From positions 27,342,001 through 27,406,000 of the forward strand of contig CM075101.1 of the NCBI GenBank assembly GCA_037576195.1: a stretch of 64,000 nucleotides of DNA, given 5' to 3'. Positions 20,926 through 33,834 of the stretch are shown in pieces; the stretch's first letter is position 1, and every line of letters starts with the position of its first letter. A program made the translations under genes and the position numbers. The notes below the pieces were generated by a model. That model did not search any database. It saw only the letters and a list, made by a program, of their open reading frames with translations, and had not been told where the DNA came from. This stretch comes from Phytoseiulus persimilis. Its lineage: Eukaryota > Arthropoda > Arachnida > Mesostigmata > Phytoseiidae.

Positions 20926-23900
20926 GGCAAACTCTCACTCTGGTAGTCAGTCGGTCGGTCGTTCCGTCACTCAGTCGTCACTCAAGTCTTCTTTCCAATC
21001 TTTGCTGGTTGTGGTTCTGGCGGCGATGCCACCGATACAGCAGAGCCGAGGTTGTTCGGTTTGTCTGCTTCGTTACACAGCTATTCCCCTCCGGTGGCCG
21101 TCATCACGATTTGCGGCAACAAAACAAAAGACGCTAGGTGGCCGGACGACGACTACTACCACTGAACTTGGGGGACCGAAGCTCTCAGTGCTCGAAGCAC
21201 TCGCTCGCCACTCCGTCTATTAATAGTTCAACTACACATAGGAGACGCGACTCAGAGCGTCTGCTAAGAGCGACTCTCACATTGAGCGTTCCGCGCGACG
21301 AACCTCTAAGAGGGTTCCGTCGATCCTGAGGAGGAACCTGAACTCCGCCACTGGGCGCAGAGAAGGATTATCCATCGCCCTCTCCCCCGCTCCCCCAGTT
21401 CGGTTTCCCAGAAATTTTTCGTGGTTGTCGTTCCTTAGAGAGCAGACGACATTGCCGTGGTCAAGGTCTGTCAGTTAGTTGGCTGCCTGGTCGGCCGGTG
21501 GGTCGGCCGTCCGGCCTGGGTCGCAAACGGCGCGCCGCGGCGCTCTGCTAAGGCTCTCGGTCACGCGGTCAGAAAGAGAGCAAGTGTAAAGCGTTCAGAC
21601 TCGGAGAGATGGAATAGTCTCGCCTAGAAGCCGAGCAAGGCCGTGGTCTGTTTATGGGCTCGTCTCGTGCGATTATTACCTCTATTACTGTCATAATTTC
21701 GCTCGTGTTACTGACCCGAGGAAAGAGAACATACCAATCTTGCTCCGGAACGGCGACGAAGAATCTTGATCTTCACACTTCCACGAGGTCTGCGTCGTTC
21801 CGGGAAACTGTGATTTTCCTCAGTGATCCCAGCTCGAAGCCGACAATGGCATCATCAAGTCCGCGCGGGACTGATTCGAAGATTGAGGCTGATTCGAAGC
21901 ACGAAAGATAGATGAATTTTCCAGTTTTGAGTTGGAACGAGGTAACTTGCTGAAGGAGAATGCTTCGACCGCCCCCTACCGAGTTGAGTCTGCTCCATGT
22001 CGACCGTCTGGGAGCGAGAGTCTCCCTATCACAGCAACTGGCACGCTCGACGACGCAGCGTATCATTCAAACGGTTCTTCTGTAGTTACTCATTCATCAA
22101 ACCAGACGGTTTCTTGTCGAGAGCCGGAGTTCGTTTTTCCGACGCGCCCTATTAGCTCCAGAGAACGGTGTTTTTGCAGCTGCTCAGCTTGAGTCAGAAT
22201 ACCCCCGTGGAAGTCGACAAGGATATCGCTGCTCTCACAGGAACCGTGTCGAGGTTATTTTTCCATGCGATTTCGGGGATTAGCTGCAATTCAGCGAAGT
22301 CATTTCGACTTCCAGCGTCACTACGTATCGTGATCGGTTTTGATTGGAAGACGACGGGACCGGCCAGGGAGCAGAGCAAGCGACTCTGACGTTTCCAGTG
22401 AGCTTCAGCAGAACGACAAGGAGACTCTTCAAAGGAGTTTTCGTCATCTTCTTCTTTCCCTTTCTTCCTGTGCGTGGCTTGATCGCTAGATGGAAACAGC
22501 GACCGTTGTGATATTCCTCTCCTTCTCGCTCGGAGAGCCGAAATGCTGCTCGAGTGGTTGCGGGTGGCTTCGCTGCTCGACAGAGATGATTTTGTGTTGA
22601 CAATAATTACTGAGAAGTGGAATAGCAGAGGAGAGAGACGACGGAGCTTTTTTTCCCGAGGACGGCATCGCTCCAGCTATTCGCCGCTGAAATATGACTC
22701 GTCACGGCTCACGGCTTCCTTGTTCTGCGGAGACTGAAGACAACTGTTCTGCGTCGCATGTAATCTGGAACCGTTAGACATCGTTCCAAGTTATGGACTG
22801 AGCACGGTTTCTGAGGAGCCCTCGTGGAACGAGGAACTTCCAAAGTGTCCACAGCTCTCACCTTGGGCGCGTGGCTACATCGAACGAATTTTCGATTCGA
22901 CATCTCCAATTCTCTTCATGAGTCTTGAGGAGGTTCGCCTCGGGGAGGCCTCCGGCTCAAAGAAGCAATCGTTTGGGCTACGATTACTTCATTGAAGACC
23001 TTCTCCGGTCCTGCGGCTTCGACCCTTGACGGGAATCCCCTCGCAGGTTCGTCGGAGATAACTTCCTTTGAGAGCGGTCCGAGTGAGAACGGTTCGCACG
23101 CCGGAGCGTCGAGCAGCGGTGCCAATGAGCGCCGCTCCGCAGCTAGCGCTCTTCCTTGATTCCGTTCGTGGGTCTCGAAAATTGAAAACTGCTCCGTATC
23201 GGTCCTCGATTTCTTGCCTGTCCTTAGTCTCGAGAACCGGGATGCTGTTTGAGGGGATCAGCGCACATAGGGGTCGGTGTCCGATCGCCCCTGCCGCATC
23301 GGGTGTTACGGGCGGCTCCGAGACGGCGCGTGATCTCTGAAACTTCCCCGGGGAGCGTTGGTTGGCGTCGTCGGCGTTTGGACGCCCGATCGAGGGCCTC
23401 CTCCGATTGGCCGACTTCGAGCAACCCAGCTCCGCAAGATAGAGAGAGAGCAAGTGTCATCGAGCGTTAGTAGATGAAGACGATGACCTCCTGCAGATTG
23501 TTCCGTGGGCCAGCCAATCTGGAGGGCGGTCTGGGGGGAAATTCATCTCCCTCTGAAAAAATTCTCCGTCCTGAAGGCAGCTCGGCAAGGCACCATCACC
23601 GAGCCCTCAGGCCGGATCTTTCTCGAAACGGATTAGAAGCGAACAGAAATGAAACCTCCCTCTGCTGCCACCAGGTTCCGAGTTTGCTGTGTCTGTTTCG
23701 ACTGTTAAGCCTCCCGCTGGTTGGCGTGGAATGAAGACCGAGTGATCACCTTAATCCGACGCAATTGGTTCTGTGAAGGTTCGCGAGGAGCTGAAGCGAG
23801 TTCACACGCCCGGAAGCTCTACTGTTATGCTGTCGTCGTCCTGCCTCCACGGTCTGTTCGCTCGATTCGCTGACCGTTTCGTGCGCTGGCGTGGCTCCTT

Positions 23901-25622
23901 GGTCGGTTGTCACTAGCAGTCACCTCAGCGCGGCAATATTAGTTTCGGACAATCGAAGTACAAGTGGCAGGAAGGATGACGGTTGCTCGCAACCGAGTGA
24001 AAGCAAGCGTTTGGTTATGGATGACACCTCCCGGAGCCATCAATCTTTCTCTTGCCTACCTGCCCTCTTGTTCGTCCTTCTCCTTGCCGTGCTCCTTTCT
24101 GCCTATTTGTTCGACCCAAACTCATTTTGCTGCCTTTTGCCACCTGTCTGGCGAATCAAGTCGGCTAGTTTGAGGAAAATAGGGGTCATTCCAGCGCCAT
24201 CTGCAGAGTACACCCGTACAACGGTAGCTTTGGGCAACTGATTCTAGAGGAGGGAGCGGAATAAAAGTAGGGTATGCGAACCTGTCGTGGAAAACTTGAA
24301 TGTTTCGCAACAAAGATTCCTCTGGGCGCTTCTCACGTTCTCCACGCATGTCCTCGAAGCTGCCCTTCGTTCGCGAAGAGTTCCTCCAAAACTGCTTTGG
24401 CCGGACCTCCAGGGAAACTGCTGCCTATCCTGATACTGCAGCTTTTTATCCAAGAAATTGAACCATTGGTTTCAAAATTGAATATCTGTGCTAAATCACT
24501 TGTACATGACAAGATCTGTGAATTCGGTGCTCATGATCAGCTGGCTGGCTGATTTGGAGCTCGAGGATTTCTCCGTATTATGTTTCTACCTCTATGAATT
24601 TGGCTCTTGAAATACTGCCACTGATGCAGGAGGCACCCCAGACGAACGATTGATGGCCGACCGAGATGCGACTCCACCGGAAACGTTCTTGTCTGACATA
24701 CTAGGATGGTTTTCGAACCTTCAGTGGAAGGATGCCTATTTTTCATGATCCCGATGCGTAACTTTCCGCGAGCAATCAACTTTCACAGTTCAGGCATTAC
24801 TGACATGTGAAAATCTTATCCACCTCATATGAAAGCGGTGATCGTCTTCGATATTTTGTCAGGGCTTGTCGCCGGATAGTCCAAAATTCAATCATCCCAT
24901 TCGACGCCCAATTATGGGAATGAAAAACTGTGCAATCCATGTAAGGTTCTAATAGCCGGCTTTTTCTATAATGCACGTAAGATTGGCGTCCGCTGTTTCC
25001 AACTAATACGTTCAGTGAAGGTGTAACTTCGATGAAGCTCGGCTAGCAACCTTCCAGTCGAGGCCAGCGTTCCAGTTGGAGACTCGGCACTCATTTCCTA
25101 AACTCTTGCGGCCAGGATTTCTATCTGAATGCGCTGAGACTCGATATCCCGCGGGCGACGAAGCAACGTTACCCTCGATCCCACGTTACTCGAGCGCCGT
25201 GGTCCGCGTCCGAGGATATGTACCCACAAAGTAGACGTACGTATCTAGGGCAACATCCGAAAAAATCAGGAATCCCATAACTCATCTTCTGACCCTCGCT
25301 AGCAACTCAGCCACCCAAATACTAACAAGACGAACAGCACTGGAGCTCGATAGACGTTTACTGGTCGAAAGGACCCTCGTCGTAACATCTATGCAATTCT
25401 TCACATTGATGATGAATATTCCCCATTGTCCTCTTGTGATCGGGGAGAAAAAGGACACGCATGCGTGAGCAAGCAGAAAGGTAAATACTCTTTCCGTTAC
25501 ATTGGAAGGGTCAACGTTTATGATCTTGATGAGCGCGCGCGTTCCCGCAGCCATATTTTTCCGCGGAGGGATCTCGACCCGACCGAATTCCCGAGACCCA
25601 CAGCAAATCACTGATCGTCCAG
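20926..25622. other. No supported gene; weak exon hints
   Basis: Plus-strand frame 21654-21911 starts at an ATG with a signal-like hydrophobic run. Minus-strand frame 22447-22280 (55 codons, A at -3) also begins with a signal-like run. A short minus-strand first-exon-like frame from ATG 22903 ends in a good GTGAGA donor near 22861. None of these could be linked to further exons. The remainder shows only short frames. Confidence 0.35.
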
Positions 25623-25960
25623 CTAAACAGCAGAAGCGAAGGCAATGTTATGCTCATGCATGAACATAAGTCTCCCACAGATTGATAATCCTACCGGAGA
25701 TGAACAGTCCGAATAAGCGAGAACCCTCTCACAATCAGTATATTCGGAGCAAGTTGCGAGACCCTCACAGTCATGCACATATAAAGCTGCGATCTTCCTG
25801 AAAGCGCGACACGCGTGGGAGGCAATCGTCATAACAAGATCCTGTAATTCCTGATTCGCGTGCGGTGTAGCCAGCCAGCGCAGGAGTGATTTCCACATGA
25901 TTCCCGTGTGGGACGATAGGATTGCGATGAAGCCCACAACGAATCTCACAGTTGTACAAG
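25623..25960 (-). pseudogene. Possible gustatory-receptor-like relic
   Basis: A minus-strand frame contains CTTVRFVVGFIAILSS, which resembles the TM7 region of the gustatory receptor at 3980-5179 (ATTVKFFVGMISCVSII). Upstream hydrophobic sequence (NVFNSIVTIILR) is in another frame, and no complete seven-TM frame can be built, so if this is related it is decayed. The match is short and could be chance; downstream sequence does not end soon after TM7 as it should in this family. Confidence 0.2.
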
Positions 25961-28387
25961 TACAGCTGTCGGGGCCGAAACTGCTGCAAGGTATCAACTG
26001 GACGCAGGATTATGGTAACAATAGAGTTGAACACGTTTCGCGGGGTGCGAGGGAAAACTTCCAGATACTCCGAGCGAACACACGTTCTCAGTCTCGTGTT
26101 TTCCAGTGGGGATGCGATCGCTGCCGCCACCTCGCTTGATCCGTCTTTCAGCTTTTCTCTCGGCTCATGAATCGAGCGGTGTTGGATCTTTTCGAATCTT
26201 TGCTCACGGCAAAGAAGTTCAAAGAAGGAAACTGCGCGTTCGTCGCCTTTCTAGAATAGGTTCCTTTGAAATGAAGGAAAAAAACACGTTCTTCCGAGCG
26301 GGCGAGATGCGCTTTCAGACCCGCTGCCGAGTCAGGAACTCTCAATTCTAATACTCGGGACGAACATCAGTTTAGAAAGTGAGACGACCTTGAGGTGCAC
26401 GGCTTGGCTTCAGGAGCAAACTCTGGCTTATTGCTCTGGTATGCGGACGGGCGAGCGAGCGGACGGTCGGTCGACTAGACGGGTGTCGACCGAAATACGA
26501 AAGAACCGCCAGAGGACAAAAATCTTGAACTCGCAAACGGAACCTCTCGTCCACATGTGGGAGCGCGGCTGACACATCCGTCCCATGGGAATGGGTGCGC
26601 CGTGACGTGGAATTCAGGATGCGCGTGATCAATCCTCATCGCTTGCTCAAGGAATCACACTGCACTCGTGTTTCTCCAAAATTCTCGATTTCGGCTCTGT
26701 TCCGAGTGAGAAAGGGTGGGAACTGATTCGGGGACGGGGCATAAACGGGGAAGCTGGACAATGACCGCTAAGAGACAAATACTTGGCAACAGTGAATTCA
26801 ATCAAAAGTGTTGCACATTCGACTCCATTGCCGAGAGTCGCATCTCGGAGAGTTGTCGCCGCGAGCCTCGATGTTTCCTAGTCAGCATTCAGAATTGTGC
26901 TCTGTGGAAGTGCACTGTGTGAGTTTCCCAAAAACGTGAGCGCCCCGCGACCCAAGCTCGGAGCTTACGTTGACTCTGACTTGGCCCGGGCACGAAGACA
27001 TTCCGTTGCTGTTTGTTCCTTATCTCCTCATCGTTCCTACGACTCTGGGCTGTCTCTGGTGCTTGCCTTGCCCGGAGACAAACTAGCTCACCTCGAGTTT
27101 TCCTCAACCGTCATTCTATGTCTCGGACGGCCGTAACTCCGAGCGGCCGGACTTCCCACCGCCGCAAATTTGAGCCTTGAGAGCAGCTGATCCATGTGAG
27201 CGGAAATTTCGACGAGGTCGGACGACGCCCGATCTGCGAGGAATCGAAGGGGGGACTTTGCGATCCTGAGACGCGACGGACGATTCCGCGACGCTTCCAG
27301 CTGAAAAACACATCAAAGATTCGCTAGATTCCGGCTCGATTCCACCGTCGTCGTCCCTGTTCCGGGAATCGGATTCCTCTGGCGGAGGGGGCGTAGAAAC
27401 GAAAATGAGTCGAGACTATCGGTCGAGAGGCTCCCGGTAGCTTCCTTCTGTTTGCTTTCTGTTCGATGCTCGTTCGGGGGGAATTGCCGAGAACAAACAA
27501 AAGCTCTGCAGAAGTTCGCTAGCAGCAGAATCGGGAACGGGGAAAACGGCCGAAATATCGCGTTCACCAAGGATCTTTCCTTCGCTTCCGCGGCTGGCGC
27601 ACAATTCAGAAGAGCATGTGCATCCAAAAGAGCACACAGCGTACGGGCCGGACCGCTGTTCTTGACGGGCTTCCTCGATTGACCGGCAAGTCACCGAGCT
27701 CATTGGACGGGTTTACGTTGAGATTCATGATCTGAGAGTCATGAGCCGCGCCTCTCGCGCGGATGGGGGATGTTCTTCAAGGCGCAGCTGCTCACCGGTA
27801 AATCATGCTCTCCGGCGTGCTGCCGATCGCTGTGCTTGAGCCCTGTCCGTGGTTCACTCGAGCGATGGACCGCAATTCAGGCTGAGCCTAATTCACCATG
27901 CTCGAGATTCCAGTGCGAGAGCTCTCGGCTTGAGGCCGAGTAAGCTAGAGTAAATTTTTCATTGACCCCGCCGGAGAACCACTCGCTTGTCCGCGTTTTC
28001 TCCGACTATGTGTAATATGATGAGAAAGTGTGATGAAGGAGTCTCTCCGAATCGGGCTTCCACATCCAATTATGTTGTCTGGCTCTCTGGAGCTACACTA
28101 GTTTCCGAGCTGCTCAACTTAGCTTCGTTATAGAATCAAGCAGCTAAGCTCCGCAGACTCGTGAGTCGCTGGATCTCCCCATCGCGAGCGAAAGAAGATA
28201 TCAGACGTAACGCCTGCACTCGAGACCCCCTTTCCGAGCCGTTCGCCCCGAACAACAGAACCTCCGTCATTCAATTCTGAGGAAAACGCATCAGTTCCGC
28301 TGACTTCAAGTCGAGCACTTCGTCTGCGCGTCTCATTCCGTTCTGGGACGTTGTGGAAATGGAACGTTGCATGATTCCAGTTTAGGT
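25961..28387. other. No supported gene
   Basis: Open frames are short, overlap on both strands and carry no motif. There is no polyadenylation signal or TATA box placed to support any of them. Confidence 0.4.
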
Positions 28388-28693
28388 TCAGACGTTTTCC
28401 AGGCTCGCCATGCGGTCCCGACTCGCTGTGTATCCGCTAGAATGAGTGCTGGGATGGTAAAGTAGGGAGTGAAGCATCTCAACCGGAACTTGATGTTTCG
28501 GAGCGTGTTGAGAGTATTCCGAGCTTCGATGTGAGTTTGAACCAGAGACCAGCGGATGGAGGTTCACGGAGGAGGAACGACCGAGGGTAAGCGATAAGCC
28601 GGCGGGTGGATCATGGTGCTCGCTGCGGTAGTTGGGGAACAAATCGACTAGAAAGGGATCCCAGCTGCAGTGATCTCCTTCCCCTCGATACAT
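28388..28693 (-). CDS. Candidate terminal exon, unknown
   Basis: An ATG-led minus-strand frame of 101 codons, directly preceded by a possible acceptor (ACTTTTCTGAAG), gives a hydrophilic Ser/His-rich product. Just upstream at 28812-29072 both strands are open over about 70-100 codons. I cannot tell which strand, if any, is coding, and no family is recognised. Confidence 0.22.
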   Translation of the reverse strand: MYRGEGDHCSWDPFLVDLFPNYRSEHHDPPAGLSLTLGRSSSVNLHPLVSGSNSHRSSEYSQHAPKHQVPVEMLHSLLYHPSTHSSGYTASRDRMASLENV

Positions 28694-31014
28694 CTTCAGA
28701 AAAGTCGCCGCGGATGCGTTTTTTGATTATCTGTCGGAAATGGACTCGCGCGGAGTCGCAGCGCGAGTCGACTGGCCAGTCAGTTTCACCGTCTTCCGCT
28801 CCGGTGAGCAGCTAACTCAATCTACGCCATTTCGGATTGGCAAAGCGTCCCTGGCTACGACAGATGGCCTCCTGAACAATCGACCCATAGGGCAGTTTCT
28901 GATTGGGAATCTGATGCTCGACGTAGGAGCCGTGGTCCACGATAAATTTACGAACAACAACAGTGGCGGTGCCAGCGGCAACGAAAGTTCCATCGCGCTC
29001 TTCTCGGCGGAGCGGCACCGCTCTGGCCGCAATCGGGATGGTTAGCAGTTGTTCCACAGTTGCTGTACACACTGCTGCCGAGAACGTCGGTGCCTTAGAA
29101 GCACGTTCTCGGAGCAGTGGAGACCGCAGTCAAACGAGAGACGAGCTCAACTTCGGTTTTGAGGCGTTGTTTTCACAGTCGTATCGACTCTCTGAGCCCG
29201 CGTTCCGGATATATTCTTACCATAACAGGGGCCTCGATCTTCCGATGTCTTCGAGAATCGTTCGAGATCTGCCAACGACTATTTTCTAGTGCGCGCCCCG
29301 AAGGTCACCATAGATGCCTCTTGACACCGTTTCCTCTCCATCCTCTCGGCCGTAGGCAGAGCTCCGTCGATGTAGCTGGTCAGCTGTCAAGTTCTCGAAC
29401 GAGACGATTTTCTGCTTTGACTGAAGACAGGGCAATTATCTCACCATATTCGACTTTTCGATTCTCCGTCCTCCTTCGTCTCTCCCATCTGTTCGGGGGC
29501 GCCGATTGGACTTGATCCGGATTGCACGGTTCAAAGCTCGTCGCAGGAACGAACAGCGCTAGGTCTTGCGAAATTCTAGCTTGATGAGTTGAATTCCCCA
29601 ACACGCTAGTTGTTCGAGCAGCCCTTCCCGACCGGCTTTTTTGTCAGATTAAAGGAACCTCAGTGATATCGATGGAATTGAGCTCAGCCTGTGGAGCCGA
29701 CGCGAATCGGCGGGGATAACCTTTACACTGCTCGGGTCACAGCCGACGGGTCGGCTGCCAATCGTTCGGCAGCCGATAGGCAACGGAGGGATTTCTGAAC
29801 ATCGAGCCGGAAAACTCTCTCTCTCCCTTATGCTGACATTCGAACCCACCCGCTCACCCGTTCGCCGATCTGGCTGCGCTCCTCCGGTAGTTATGCTGTG
29901 CTCAGTCAGTGAAGGATGTTGTGCGATCATGCATGACGGGAGAGAAAACTTCCATTCTATCGATTTTTGGGTCGCACGATCTCGACACAACGACTGGAAT
30001 GAGCGTTTCGGGGAATTTTCAGGAGCAGGATCTGGGCCAGAACGAGAGACAGGGCCGCTGGACACGTCGTTGGAGACACCACGACAGATTGGCTGCGAGA
30101 CAATGTACATGAGCGCTGGCGAGTATCCATCTGAGTAAATTCGTTTCAGAGCTCGTCAGGGACTTGGTCTGTCTGCAGATTCAGTGAGACGAGCGTGGCG
30201 GGAGAAGATGTACGAGAAATTGCTCAGGCTTTTTACGGAGCAGGCAAGCATCGGGACGGCACGATGGTTGGCCGGCACTTCTCCCTGTCGACAATGCTGA
30301 AGTGTTTACCAACGTTTCAATTCCCCATTCAAACGTTAGCCTCACTCACTTTCGTCATGTTTGCGCTGTCGGCGGGATGACGACATCCTAGGTGCTCTAC
30401 TTCGAGGAGTTCTCATTGTCGCATCGGAGCGGAACCACTCACTAGGCTCATATCGCTTCCACCTTCCCCGCGTGGGATCCGTTGTTTTGCGGTCGTCTTG
30501 CGAGCGATTCACGGATCCATCCCGGCCTGGTTCTTGTCGTCTTGGTTATTCAGTTCAAGGACGGTCCTGCGTCGATCTGTTGTTCTGCTTATTCCTCTCA
30601 TGAGAGATCTACCGTCGTGCAAGTTGGAAGACGAGTTCTACCCTCTCTGCTGTGACGAGGGACCAGTGAAATTTATTCTTGGGGGATCAAAGGAGAGGAT
30701 TCGAAGCCGGAAATTCTTGCAACGCTTCATTCAAAAACCTCGACGGGACTCTTGTTCGGTGGCCGCGTGGAGACAAATAGCTTTCCAGATATTGGCCTCG
30801 CGTTGACACCTGGTATCGAGTCCGAATTTCCAACGCGGGACGGCAGGTATCGCTCCAACAAGTGGCTCCAGAATCGGGCCTGTGAATCGTCAAGGTCGGG
30901 CACCCTGTTACCCATTCCTCCGCTGGGCCAATGGATAATCAATCAGATGCAGTTTGATTCAAAACTGCGTTCAAGTTCCTTCCGTCTTCACTGCCAAATT
31001 TCCTAGGGGTGCCC
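28694..31014. other. No supported gene
   Basis: Overlapping frames occur on both strands at 28740-29072 and 29649-30138. A minus-strand stretch near 30820-30890 reads ARFWSHLLERYL, faintly like a chitin synthase segment, but it lacks any surrounding support. Confidence 0.35.
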
Positions 31015-31062
31015 GTCAACTGGGCCCCGGCGTCAACCGGGCCACGGGGTCAACAGGGGCCT
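31015..31062. repeat. Short tandem repeat, 17-bp unit
   Basis: Three imperfect copies of a GC-rich unit beginning GTCAAC start at 31015, 31032 and 31049. The unit is GTCAAC followed by a C/G run with GGCC. Confidence 0.6.
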
Positions 31063-31654
31063 TAACCTGATCTCACCGGATTCCCGCGCACGATTTCGGG
31101 TGCGCTGGCTGTCGATCTGCTCGCATCGCATCGCTCCGCCCGCTCGCCCGAGCCCTAACCTCACCCGATCTCCCCATCCGCTTCAAGTCCGCTGCCTGCC
31201 GGTCCGCTCGGAAGTTGACGCCGCGGCCCAGCTGATGCGCTCCCATTTCCTAGGGTCACAGTTTGGATTTAGAGGATGTGGCTATTTCTCACTGATTAAG
31301 AAAACAAGCGGCGCCGCCAGCCGAGCAGGCCTGCTAGAGGCTATTTCCTCGCCAATGTGACGTCATTTCCTGAAACGTGCAACACATATTCCACCAGTAA
31401 ATAGCCCCAATAGCCTAACTGAACAAGCAAGCAGATATAACTGCAAGCTGGTGGACCGAATCTTATTCATCTTGGTGGTTTCTCCTTAGAGCTCGAAGTG
31501 GGCGGGCCCTTGAGGAAAAAACGGGCGATGGAGTATTTTTCTGTGAGTCTACTCGATGGAGCATGGCGAGGTTTTTATCGTGTGCTGTCAACATTCCAGG
31601 CCAGACCTCAACATAAGCTCCCGCTGTCTGAATACAGCGCTGCTCAAAGTGTTT

Positions 31655-32130
31655 CTATCCAGGATCGAGAAATTCTTGGAACTTTAATTGATCTTTCAAA
31701 TCAAAGCTGAAGAATTATGCGTCAAGAAAAGACGGCTGGAGTTTGCAGGGAATGCGCCACCACTAACTGAATCTTGTAGGAACGTACACTACCTCGCGGA
31801 CTCAGATTTTTCCACACGAAGTTCTCTGCAAGTCTCGGAGCTCATCGGGAGCCGGTATTTATCGACGCCAGGAATGGCACTCCACTCAACGGACCTGGGC
31901 CTGTTGCCTGGATTCACGAGAAATCCGATTATCCACCACACTGTCTCCCGAATCAAGACTTGGATCGATCCCTTCAAGCGCTGGCGAATATCCGAGATGA
32001 GTGCTCGCGCTGTCAAAGTATGGATTTCTGCCTCGGTTTGTAGCTCTTGAGTCACACGGAGCTCCTGAATGATGCCCAGCCAAACCTCCATTACCCATGA
32101 CACCTCATCTCTGATATGCAGTCGAAGCAC
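31655..32130 (-). CDS. Candidate two-exon 3' end of an unknown helical protein
   Basis: Two minus-strand exons, 32130-31793 and 31706-31655, join in phase 2 across an 86-base intron (donor GCGAG then GTAGTG, acceptor TAATTCTTCAG), giving 129 codons to a stop. The first exon follows a possible acceptor (CAACTCAG). The product is rich in predicted helix, with one hydrophobic stretch (TVWWIIGFLVNPG). The upstream exons would lie beyond the foldback element that begins only 46 bases away, so that element would sit in an intron or could have disrupted the gene. No family is recognised. Confidence 0.3.
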
Positions 32131-32175
32131 CTGAGTTGACCGTGCTGTGTGCTCTCCCCGTTTGCATTGCGAAGG

Positions 32176-32371
32176 GGCTCAGCTAGACATCATATTCCGT
32201 AGTACGGAGTACGGCAAATGAATTTCCGTACCGGCCCAGTACGGCAATTCATTTTCCGTACCGGGCGGCGAAAATGAATTTCCGTACCAGGAAGTACGGA
32301 AATTGAATTGCCGTACTGAGCCGGTACGGAACTTCAATTGCCGTACTACGGAAAATGATGTCGGCTGAGCC
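32176..32371. mobile_element. Foldback (long inverted repeat) MITE-like element
   Basis: The 196-bp segment begins GGCTCAGCTAGACATCAT and ends ATGATGTCGGCTGAGCC, which are near-perfect reverse complements. The inverted pairing continues inward through nearly the full length with small gaps, so a single strand could fold into a hairpin with arms of about 90 bases. The interior is built from six CCGTA and six TACGG blocks alternating with AT-rich spacers such as AAATGAATTT. It has no coding capacity. This is the structure of a foldback-type non-autonomous DNA transposon. No clear target-site duplication was found, so its superfamily is unknown. Confidence 0.65.
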
Positions 32372-33584
32372 GCTCAGCCGAGTGAAGGATCGTCATGGGC
32401 CCCCTCGCCGTTCTCGAATCTGACAGTTGAGTGAGTTCTCGTACCCAAAACGTTACATCGTCACCCATTCAGTCTGCCCCGATCGCCCTCGATTCTTTAG
32501 ATACCTGCCAAACTAGAGGAATCGTCCTATTCCAGTGACCCGAATCCAAATTGCTCTCTCACCGCCAAATCCTCACGCTCTCGAGTCTAGAGTCACGACG
32601 GACCCTACTGAAACCGGGCCGGAAACTAACTGAAAGAGATATCCATTTCACTGACGCAACAAGGGTGGAACCCATAGGAATTTACGAAGTCGTTTTCGTG
32701 CAGTGAAGTACAGTGCAGTGTACATGTGTGTATTTCCACAAATCTTCAGCCTCAGAAATGACTTGCGAGATACAAATATGGCTTGAGAATCATGGATACC
32801 CACGAGCAAAAACTCGCGGGGATCAACTAGGTCCTCCGGTATGTGGCCGGATTTCCCGAAAGCCGCGCGCAGAGAGCAGGCGATGTCACGGTTGACGATC
32901 CTTAACTAGTTAACTAACGAAAGAGTATCAAGATGAGAATATTGAGAACGATTATTTACTGTGAAGGACGACTTTCGGAGTCCCAGGAGAGATATTGAAA
33001 ACTTCAAGCGAGATAGGAGACTGGAACTCTTGGATAAGGTCTTGAGGGAAAGGTAGTATCAGTCGCGTTGAACTTCCGAAGTTCGATCGACGCGCGAATC
33101 GCCAAGCGCAAGCAGCTTAAACGCATGAGGATTTAGCGGTGAGAGAGAGTGATTTGGGTTCGGGTATCAGGTACCCGACTAGAGGAATAGCCCTTGACAC
33201 ATCCCCCAGTTGAAACCAGCTCGTATGCCCCAGATCAGAGAGCGACAGACTTGATGTTTTTTCCTGTTGAAAGCTGCTTCCGTCCTGAGTTCTTCGTCAA
33301 TCAAGAAAAAATACAGCAGCCAACTGTGTACCCTGCTCGGAAATGGTCCGAACCACAAGAATACGAAGCTGGATCACTTCTTCTGGATCGTTGTCAGAGT
33401 AGCTTTATCCTGTTCGACGCTCTCCATGTGCGGTGCTCACAACTAGGGTCCATATCTCAGCGTTAGATCTACGCGATGATGAGTCTTCGTCGAGTTGAGG
33501 AAGTTGTGGAAGCAGTACCAGGCACCGTCGAACGAATTAACCCCCGCTTCCGATCATCGAAACGATGATAACCTGCCCTCTGAG
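32372..33584. other. No supported gene
   Basis: Only short or motif-free frames are present; the plus-strand frame at 33194-33466 has no supporting splice or homology signal. Confidence 0.4.
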
Positions 33585-33740
33585 ATCAGAACCATGCTCA
33601 GAATCGCATGTCACCTGAAAGACGTCTTCGGGAAGCGTCTCAGCCCCGACGACACCATGTTACATGGGATTGTTGGACGCTTGAAACAGAGGAAAACCGT
33701 TCCGAATAAGTTTGTAGAGGAGGTGGAGGCAAACGGATAG
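33585..33740 (+). CDS. Candidate terminal exon, unknown
   Basis: After a possible acceptor (CTGCCCTCTGAG) the frame is open in phase 0 for 51 codons to a stop. The translation is an amphipathic, helix-prone sequence with IRTMLRIACHLKDVFGKRL and ends VEEVEANG. The same segment is partly open on the opposite strand. No upstream exon or family was identified. Confidence 0.22.
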   Translation: MRTMLRIACHLKDVFGKRLSPDDTMLHGIVGRLKQRKTVPNKFVEEVEANG

Positions 33741-33834
33741 CATAAACACGGGAATCCATTGTGAATATACGAACGTGAATAATACGCACTCCCTTTTGTG
33801 CTGCGCGTGTTCCGGCCCTTCTCGTACTTCGTTC

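Noticed and set aside
30687..30942. Minus-strand ARFWSHLLERYL segment resembling a chitin synthase stretch
   Set aside because: Only about a dozen residues fit, no catalytic motifs or multi-TM region occur nearby, and the frame is short.
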